This document shows positions 59,507 to 64,000 of a DNA stretch of 64,000 bases, in pieces. The position numbers were made by a program, and so were the translations under genes. Position 1 is the stretch's first letter, and the number at the start of each line of letters is the position of its first letter. Origin of the DNA: Mucilaginibacter jinjuensis (GTDB taxonomy: Bacteria > Bacteroidota > Bacteroidia > Sphingobacteriales > Sphingobacteriaceae); the NCBI RefSeq assembly GCF_028596025.1, contig NZ_CP117167.1, positions 1-64,000 of the forward strand, in the 5' to 3' direction. The notes beneath the pieces are model-generated. The model had not been told where the DNA came from. It searched no databases and worked only from the letters and a program-made list of their open reading frames with translations.

Positions 59507-59507
59507 T

Positions 59508-60236
59508 ATGAAGAAACCGATACTCTTAACCGTACTGCTATTTATTACTGCATTTGCTTTCGCCAAAGGGCCCAAGCACCAGTATGTACGGATCACAACC
59601 AGTTATGGCGAGGTGATTATTCGTTTGTATAACGAAACACCACAGCACCGCGACAATTTTATTAAGCTGGCTAAACAAGGCTTTTATAACGGAACGCTGT
59701 TTCACCGGGTAATCCAGAACTTTATGATCCAGGGCGGCGACCCGGATTCTAAGACAGCAAAAACCGGCGCGGAACTTGGAAATGGCGATCTAAAATATAC
59801 CGTACCAGCCGAGTTTAAAGACAGCCTTTTCCACAAACGCGGCGTACTTGCCGCAGCGCGAGATGATAACCCGGCCAAAGCTTCGAGCGCATGCCAGTTC
59901 TATATAGTAGAAGGCAAACGCTGGACCGATGGCAAATTAGATACGCTTGAAAATACCCGGCTAAAAGGTCGTAAAATACCAACCTGGCAGCGCGAATGGT
60001 ACAAGACCGTAGGAGGCGTGCCTCACCTCGACCAAAATTATACGGTTTATGGCGAAGTAGTAAGCGGCATCGATATGGTTGACCGTATTGCCGCCGTAAA
60101 AAAAGACGCCAAAGACCGCCCGCTGCAAAACGTACCCATGACGGTTGCCCTGCTTAGCAAAAAAGAATGCGAGCAACTGGATAAGTTAATTGCACCATCG
60201 CCATCATTGCCACAAGCAGAGTTGGGAGACAAGTAG
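59508..60236 (+). CDS. Exported cyclophilin-type peptidyl-prolyl isomerase
   Basis: A 242-residue PPIase with signal peptide (MKKPILLTVLLFITAFAFAKG). The active-site motifs are ETPQHRDNFIKLAKQGFYNGTLFHRVIQNFMIQGGDP and the RGVLAAARDDNPAKASSACQFYIV region with the catalytic Arg and Phe. Inserts typical of Bacteroidota cyclophilins (TWQREWYKTVGG, VPHLDQNYTVYGEV) are present. Likely aids folding of periplasmic or outer-membrane proteins. Starts 1 nt after the upstream stop. Confidence 0.94.
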   Translation: MKKPILLTVLLFITAFAFAKGPKHQYVRITTSYGEVIIRLYNETPQHRDNFIKLAKQGFYNGTLFHRVIQNFMIQGGDPDSKTAKTGAELGNGDLKYTVPAEFKDSLFHKRGVLAAARDDNPAKASSACQFYIVEGKRWTDGKLDTLENTRLKGRKIPTWQREWYKTVGGVPHLDQNYTVYGEVVSGIDMVDRIAAVKKDAKDRPLQNVPMTVALLSKKECEQLDKLIAPSPSLPQAELGDK

Positions 60237-60267
60237 ATTTAAATTATATAAAATAAGAAAGGAAGCC

Positions 60268-60286
60268 CCCTCTCCTTTGGAGAGGG
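60268..60286. repeat. CCCTCTCC hairpin before exoIII
   Basis: CCCTCTCC (60268-60275) pairs with GGAGAGGG (60279-60286) across a TTT loop; GGGGAGAGG follows up to the start codon region. This is a widely seen extragenic sequence type in Bacteroidota. It lies 14 nt before the ATG at 60301 and might affect translation. Confidence 0.65.
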
Positions 60287-60300
60287 CTGGGGAGAGGTTC

Positions 60301-61074
60301 ATGAAAATTATTACCTATAACGTAAACGGCATTCGTTCTGCCATTAGTAAAGACTGGCTGGCCTGGTTACAGGCTACCGATGCCGACGTAGTTTGCCTGC
60401 AGGAAATTAAGGCTACGCCTGATGTGCTGACCGATTTGCATTTGGTTGAAGCTTTAGGTTACCAACATTACTGGTACCCTGCCGAAAAGAAAGGTTATAG
60501 CGGTACCGCCATCCTAACCAAGCATACTCCAAAGCATGTGGAATATGGCTGCGGTATCAGCGATTTTGACCGTGAGGGACGCAACATTCGTGTTGATTTT
60601 GAAGGACTTTCGGTAATGAGCGTATACTTCCCGTCAGGCTCGAGCGGGGATGAGCGCCAGGTATTTAAATATCGTTTTCTGGATGAGTTTGGCGCATACC
60701 TAAAACAAGTAAGAGAAATTTGCCCGCGCCTGGTGGTTTGCGGCGATTATAATATTTGCCACAAGGCTATTGATATCCACAATCCAAAATCGAACGCAAA
60801 CTCATCGGGCTTTTTGCCGGAGGAGCGCGCCTGGATGGATACGCTGGTGGAGTCGGGTTTTATAGATACCTTCAGGCATGTTAACCAGGAGCCGCATAAT
60901 TATACCTGGTGGAGTTTCCGTGCCGGTGCCCGAGGCAAGAACTTAGGTTGGCGTATCGATTATAATATGGCCACCAAAGAGTTGGAAAGCCATATTAAAC
61001 GCGCAGCCATTTTGCCCGAAGCCCGCCACTCCGACCATTGCCCGGTACTTTTAGAGCTCGATTTGCAAGTTTAA
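60301..61074 (+). CDS. xth: Exodeoxyribonuclease III (Xth-type AP endonuclease)
   Basis: A 258-residue EEP-fold nuclease: MKIITYNVNGIRSAISKDWLAWLQ with the Asn 7 ligand, DVVCLQEIKATPDVL (Glu), GYSGTAILTKH, VVCGDYNICHKAIDIHNP (Asp and Asn), and the final ARHSDHCPVLLELDL with the catalytic His. Acts on abasic sites and 3' blocked ends in base-excision repair. I use ATG 60301 since upstream residues fall into a repeat. Confidence 0.95.
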   Translation: MKIITYNVNGIRSAISKDWLAWLQATDADVVCLQEIKATPDVLTDLHLVEALGYQHYWYPAEKKGYSGTAILTKHTPKHVEYGCGISDFDREGRNIRVDFEGLSVMSVYFPSGSSGDERQVFKYRFLDEFGAYLKQVREICPRLVVCGDYNICHKAIDIHNPKSNANSSGFLPEERAWMDTLVESGFIDTFRHVNQEPHNYTWWSFRAGARGKNLGWRIDYNMATKELESHIKRAAILPEARHSDHCPVLLELDLQV

Positions 61075-61075
61075 T

Positions 61076-61105
61076 TTTGTAGAAATACAAAAATTTATAT
61101 TTTTG
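61076..61105 (+). promoter_or_regulatory. Full -33/-7 promoter of tRNA-Thr
   Basis: TTTG at 61076-61079, an 18-nt spacer, then TATTTTTG at 61098-61105, the complete Bacteroidota arrangement TTTG-N18-TAnnTTTG. The mature tRNA begins about 60 nt downstream. Confidence 0.75.
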
Positions 61106-61164
61106 CGCTCCCGTTGGTTTGAACCGCTTCCAGGTGATGTCTGGCGGGATTTATAAAAATAGAA

Positions 61165-61237
<73 letters not shown>

Positions 61238-61264
61238 CTTTTTTTTCTCCCCCTCAATCAAATC

Positions 61265-61834
61265 TTAAAATTTATAGAGATAATCTGGTGTAATGCAGGC
61301 ATGCATTGGCATATCATACTCATCGAGGTCTTCTATTTTTCCAATAGCTTCAAAAAGCGATAAACCAACAAATTGTGTATCTGGTCGGCACTGCGCCATA
61401 AAGCGGTCGTAGAAGCCTTTTCCATAGCCTACCCTGTACCCACACTTATCAAAAGCTAATAAGGGGATCAGGATCAAATCTATCTGATCAACCGGGATCT
61501 GGTTGCCGCTTACCGGTTCGGGAATGTCATAGCCGTTATTTTTAATTACCAAACTTTCATCGTCCGCAAAACTTTGCATACTATGGTCGGTGAAATTGGT
61601 TTTAGGATACACGATCTTAATTTCAGGATGATTGACTTTCAGCCAGTCACGGATTAGCAGGGTGTTAGGTTCTTTCCGTTTTACAATAGGTAAGAAGAGG
61701 TGTATGCATCTCACCTCGCTCAAATCAAATTGACGGAACTGGCAAAATAGCTTTTGGCATAACACGCCATATTCAACTTCAGTAAGTTGATTGCGTTTTT
61801 GGACGAATAGTTTGCGGATTTCTTCCTTTTTCAT
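61265..61834 (-). CDS. 5-formyltetrahydrofolate cyclo-ligase
   Basis: Converts 5-formyl-THF to 5,10-methenyl-THF with ATP. The 189-residue protein has MKKEEIRKLFVQKRNQLTEVEYG, IHLFLPIVKRKEPNTLLIRDWL, and the C-terminal family motif LILIPLLAFDKCGYRVGYGKGFYDRFM, whose GYGKGFYDR region binds ATP and folate. Length is normal. Separated from the neighbours by a REP hairpin. Confidence 0.94.
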   Translation of the reverse strand: MKKEEIRKLFVQKRNQLTEVEYGVLCQKLFCQFRQFDLSEVRCIHLFLPIVKRKEPNTLLIRDWLKVNHPEIKIVYPKTNFTDHSMQSFADDESLVIKNNGYDIPEPVSGNQIPVDQIDLILIPLLAFDKCGYRVGYGKGFYDRFMAQCRPDTQFVGLSLFEAIGKIEDLDEYDMPMHACITPDYLYKF

Positions 61835-61848
61835 GGCAAGCGTTTAAC

Positions 61849-61930
61849 CGTCATTGCGAGGTACGAAGCAATCCCCGATAAGCAGAGCCGCCCTGTAAAG
61901 TTCGCGATTGCTTCGTACCTCGCAATGACG
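61849..61930. repeat. REP-like hairpin, GTCATTGCGAGG type
   Basis: A perfect 25-bp inverted repeat (61849-61873 with 61906-61930) around a 32-nt loop. Same class as the outer ends of the ~700-bp elements. Confidence 0.88.
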
Positions 61931-61966
61931 TGTATGGTGTTTGTGACGATGGAAAGGTAACAAAAC

Positions 61967-62000
61967 AAAAAGAGGCTCTAAAAATTTAGAACCTCTTTTT
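61967..62000 (-). terminator. Terminator of efp
   Basis: AAAAAGAGG...CCTCTTTTT stem with inner TCTAAA/TTTAGA pairs; T-run on the minus strand just past the efp stop at 62020. Confidence 0.8.
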
Positions 62001-62019
62001 ATTTTGTTATAATCTAAAA

Positions 62020-62583
62020 TTAACTTTTTACACGCTCTGAATAAGCACCGCTTGTAGTATCAATTTTAACCTTGTCGCCAATATTGATAAACAATGGTAC
62101 GCGGATCTCAGCTCCTGTTTCAACAGTGGCCGATTTAAGCGCGTTGGTCGAAGTATCACCCTTAACTGCAGGTTCGGTATAAGTAACCTCTAATTCTACC
62201 GATGCAGGGACTTTTGCCATGATAGGCTCATCGCTTTCGAAAGCTACGATCACGTTCATCCCTTCTTTTAAAAACTTAACACCGTTGCCAAATAAAAATT
62301 TAGGCACATTGTGTTGTTCGTAAGTGGCATTGTCCATAATTACCAGGTCGTTACCATCTTCGTATAAGTATTGGTAATCGCTGGTTTCTACGCGGGCAAT
62401 TTCAACCTCTTCATCTGTACGGAAACGGTATTCAACCAATTTGCCGCTTTTTACGTTACGCATACGCGCCTGGTAAAAGGCACGTAAGTTACCTGGTGTA
62501 CGGTGTATAAACTCTTCTACCTGCACTAAATCCCCGTTAAAACGAAGGATGTTGCCATTTTTTATTTCTGATGCTTTTGACAT
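62020..62583 (-). CDS. efp: Elongation factor P, Asn at the tip position
   Basis: EF-P relieves ribosome stalling at polyproline by entering the E site. The 187-residue protein has the three beta-barrel domains; MSKASEIKNGNILRFNGDLVQVEEFIHRTPGNLRAFYQARMRN is domain I. In most EF-P the loop reads PGKG or PGRG with a modified Lys or Arg at its tip; here it is PGNL, placing Asn 32 there. This could be an unmodified form, as some lineages use other tip residues. C-terminal GAEIRVPLFINIGDKVKIDTTSGAYSERVKS is complete. A -7 box lies upstream. Confidence 0.95.
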   Translation of the reverse strand: MSKASEIKNGNILRFNGDLVQVEEFIHRTPGNLRAFYQARMRNVKSGKLVEYRFRTDEEVEIARVETSDYQYLYEDGNDLVIMDNATYEQHNVPKFLFGNGVKFLKEGMNVIVAFESDEPIMAKVPASVELEVTYTEPAVKGDTSTNALKSATVETGAEIRVPLFINIGDKVKIDTTSGAYSERVKS

Positions 62584-62599
62584 AATCTATATTGGATCG

Positions 62600-62607
62600 C
62601 AAAATTA
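62600..62607 (-). promoter_or_regulatory. -7 box of efp
   Basis: TAATTTTG on the minus strand, 16 nt before the efp start at 62583. Confidence 0.45.
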
Positions 62608-62634
62608 TATACTTACCCGCAAACTATCAAGCAG

Positions 62635-64000
62635 TTATTGCGCAGTAATCGGGTCGCCATCGGTATTTAGTTCAACAATATCGTAACCTAATTTCTGCAA
62701 GCCGGGTAAAATAGCAGCCTTGTCGCCCACCAATAAAATGTTTAACTGGTTGGGTTTAATCCAGGTTGCAGCGGTAGCTTTTAACTGTTCCGCAGTAATA
62801 TTGGAAATCAGCTTGTTTTGGGCATCAACATAGGTTGCGGGCAGGTTATAATCCAGTATGCGAGCCACAAAACGTGCTTTTTGCGCACCTGTTTCGTAAC
62901 GCAAGGCATCACCCTGGCTAATGGCCTTTTTCATATTAGTGATCTCGGCAGCAGTTGGCCCATTCTGACTGTAATTGTTTAACTCCTTCATCAAAGATAC
63001 CAAGGCACTATCTGTAGCATTGGCGCGAATGCCCGATGAGAAATAATAATCAGTCGAATATTTATCACCCACAATACGTGTACTGGCACCATAGGTCCAG
63101 CCTTTGGTTTCGCGCAGGTAGGTGTTAACACGGCTGGTAAAATCGGCACCCAATGGATAGTTCATCAGGTATAGTTTGTAGTAATCGCCGGTTGGGTCGT
63201 ATTTTAAATTGGTGCCGTAACCAACTCGGAATTCGGTTTGAGCAGCCTTAGGTACATCAACCAAATAGATTTTGGTTTTAGTTACTGCAATGGCGGGGGC
63301 TGGCGCGACAAGCTTAATATCCTTTTTAGGCAACTTGTTTAAGAAGGCGAGCTGAGGCAGTAACTCGGCTTCGGTAATATCGCCCACTACAACCACTTTA
63401 GCACCATTGGCGGTAATATTATTGTTGTAATAGTTCTGGATATCCTGCAGACTGATGCTCTTAACCGTTTGTTCATTGCCGGCAGGTAAGATGCCGAGGA
63501 TATTGGTTGAACCATAGTTTAGCTTGGCGAACACTGCTGTAGCAATATTGGCAGGTTGCGATTTTTGTAGCTTGAATGATTCCAGCGTTTGCTTTTTATC
63601 GCGGTTAAATGCAGCTTCGGTAAACAACGGATTAAACAAGCGTTCCTGCAATAAGGCCATCGTTTTGGCAAAGTTGCTTTTCAGCGATTGTACAGAAAAT
63701 ACCATACCATCAACATCGCTGCTTACGCGGATACTGGCACCCAGCTTTTGCAGTTCAATGGCAAATTTTTCGGCAGTATAATTCTTGGTATCCTCCTGCA
63801 TCATGGTAGCAAAAAGGCTCGAGATGCCGGCTTTGCTTAAATCGTTTTCTTCTAATAAACGGCCGCCCGGTAAGGTTAAATTTAAGGTAACCAATGGTAC
63901 TTCGGTATTTTGTACGCCGATAACTTTAGTGCCAGATGGCAGGTCTTTCTTCCAGAACTGCGGCGCTTTGGTAACCGGGTTAGGGCCGAATGAAGGCTGC
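62635..64000 (-). CDS. M16 peptidase family protein, 5' end outside window
   Basis: The reading frame is open to the window edge, continuing QPSFGPNPVTKAPQFWKKDLP upstream of the nominal start, so this is a partial gene. The visible ~455 residues are an insulinase-like M16 C-terminal half: LNLTLPGGRLLEENDLSKAGISSLFATMMQE, YYNNNITANGAKVVVVGDI, GYGTNLKYDPTGDYYKLYLMNYPLGADFTSRVNTYLRETKGWTYGAS. The HxxEH zinc motif is not in the visible part, as expected for the non-catalytic half or for a paired-subunit protein. It probably acts in the periplasm. Confidence 0.88.
   Translation of the reverse strand, partial: QPSFGPNPVTKAPQFWKKDLPSGTKVIGVQNTEVPLVTLNLTLPGGRLLEENDLSKAGISSLFATMMQEDTKNYTAEKFAIELQKLGASIRVSSDVDGMVFSVQSLKSNFAKTMALLQERLFNPLFTEAAFNRDKKQTLESFKLQKSQPANIATAVFAKLNYGSTNILGILPAGNEQTVKSISLQDIQNYYNNNITANGAKVVVVGDITEAELLPQLAFLNKLPKKDIKLVAPAPAIAVTKTKIYLVDVPKAAQTEFRVGYGTNLKYDPTGDYYKLYLMNYPLGADFTSRVNTYLRETKGWTYGASTRIVGDKYSTDYYFSSGIRANATDSALVSLMKELNNYSQNGPTAAEITNMKKAISQGDALRYETGAQKARFVARILDYNLPATYVDAQNKLISNITAEQLKATAATWIKPNQLNILLVGDKAAILPGLQKLGYDIVELNTDGDPITAQ

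Overview
The window looks like a chromosomal segment of a Bacteroidota bacterium of the family Sphingobacteriaceae, most likely Mucilaginibacter or Pedobacter. The reasons are gldH, RicT next to holB, DUF3078, DUF5916 and many other proteins typical of that group, TAnnTTTG-type -7 promoter boxes, weak or absent Shine-Dalgarno sequences, and many REP-like palindromes with GTCATTGCGAGG or GTCATTTCGACG cores. The genus is inference; the phylum is well supported. Most of the window is ordinary core genome: NadA (cut by the left edge), ThiL, RmuC, a holB-ricT-gldH block, RuvX, Ffh, GlnRS, PolA, a glgA-glgC glycogen operon, FumC, HisRS, cyclophilin, ExoIII, tRNA-Thr, EF-P and an M16 peptidase cut by the right edge. 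Between these sit secreted or lipid-anchored proteins: a NUC-type nuclease, two glucosaminidases, an M28 peptidase, an amidase, an S1/P1 nuclease and several outer-membrane or hypothetical proteins. Layout: 1-6.1 kb nadA, exported nuclease, thiL, rmuC; 6.2-6.9 kb a noncoding repeat element; 6.9-16.1 kb gldH/ricT/holB, ruvX, a reductase whose 3' end is disturbed by a palindrome, and a run of cell-wall and secreted proteins; 16.2-23.6 kb DUF5916, ffh, M28 and YpfJ; 23.6-26.6 kb an AT-rich three-gene ABC-three-component (ABC-3C) conflict system; 26.6-31.3 kb amidase, glnS, three ~101-bp structured repeats beside a DUF559 nuclease, then B12-binding and enoyl-CoA hydratase genes; 31.4-38.4 kb an NtrC-type regulator with a stand-alone histidine-kinase dimerization-like protein, an AI-2E-type transporter, a YtxH/holin operon, trmB-atl, a fourth copy of the 101-bp repeat, and tag; 38.5-44.5 kb polA and glgA-glgC; 44.5-53.5 kb a metal hydrolase, YbaB, a serine hydrolase, outer-membrane proteins, fumC and an S1/P1 nuclease; 54.2-55.6 kb an IS110-family element with a noncoding leader that could carry its bridge RNA; 55.7-64 kb hisS, a second copy of the repeat element as a near-perfect giant inverted repeat, and housekeeping genes. 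The strongest leads are: (1) the ABC-3C operon, with a palindrome over its promoter and start; (2) the ~700-bp element at 6192-6919 and 57129-57825, with 158-bp arms and a core stem that covaries between the copies; (3) the 101-bp four-stem repeats arrayed beside a DUF559 gene that has lost a likely catalytic Asp; (4) genes whose start codon lies 4-6 nt after a -7 box, suggesting leaderless mRNAs; (5) a 66-residue stand-alone DHp-like protein; and (6) inverted pairs of degenerate short-motif repeats that bracket intergenic spaces.
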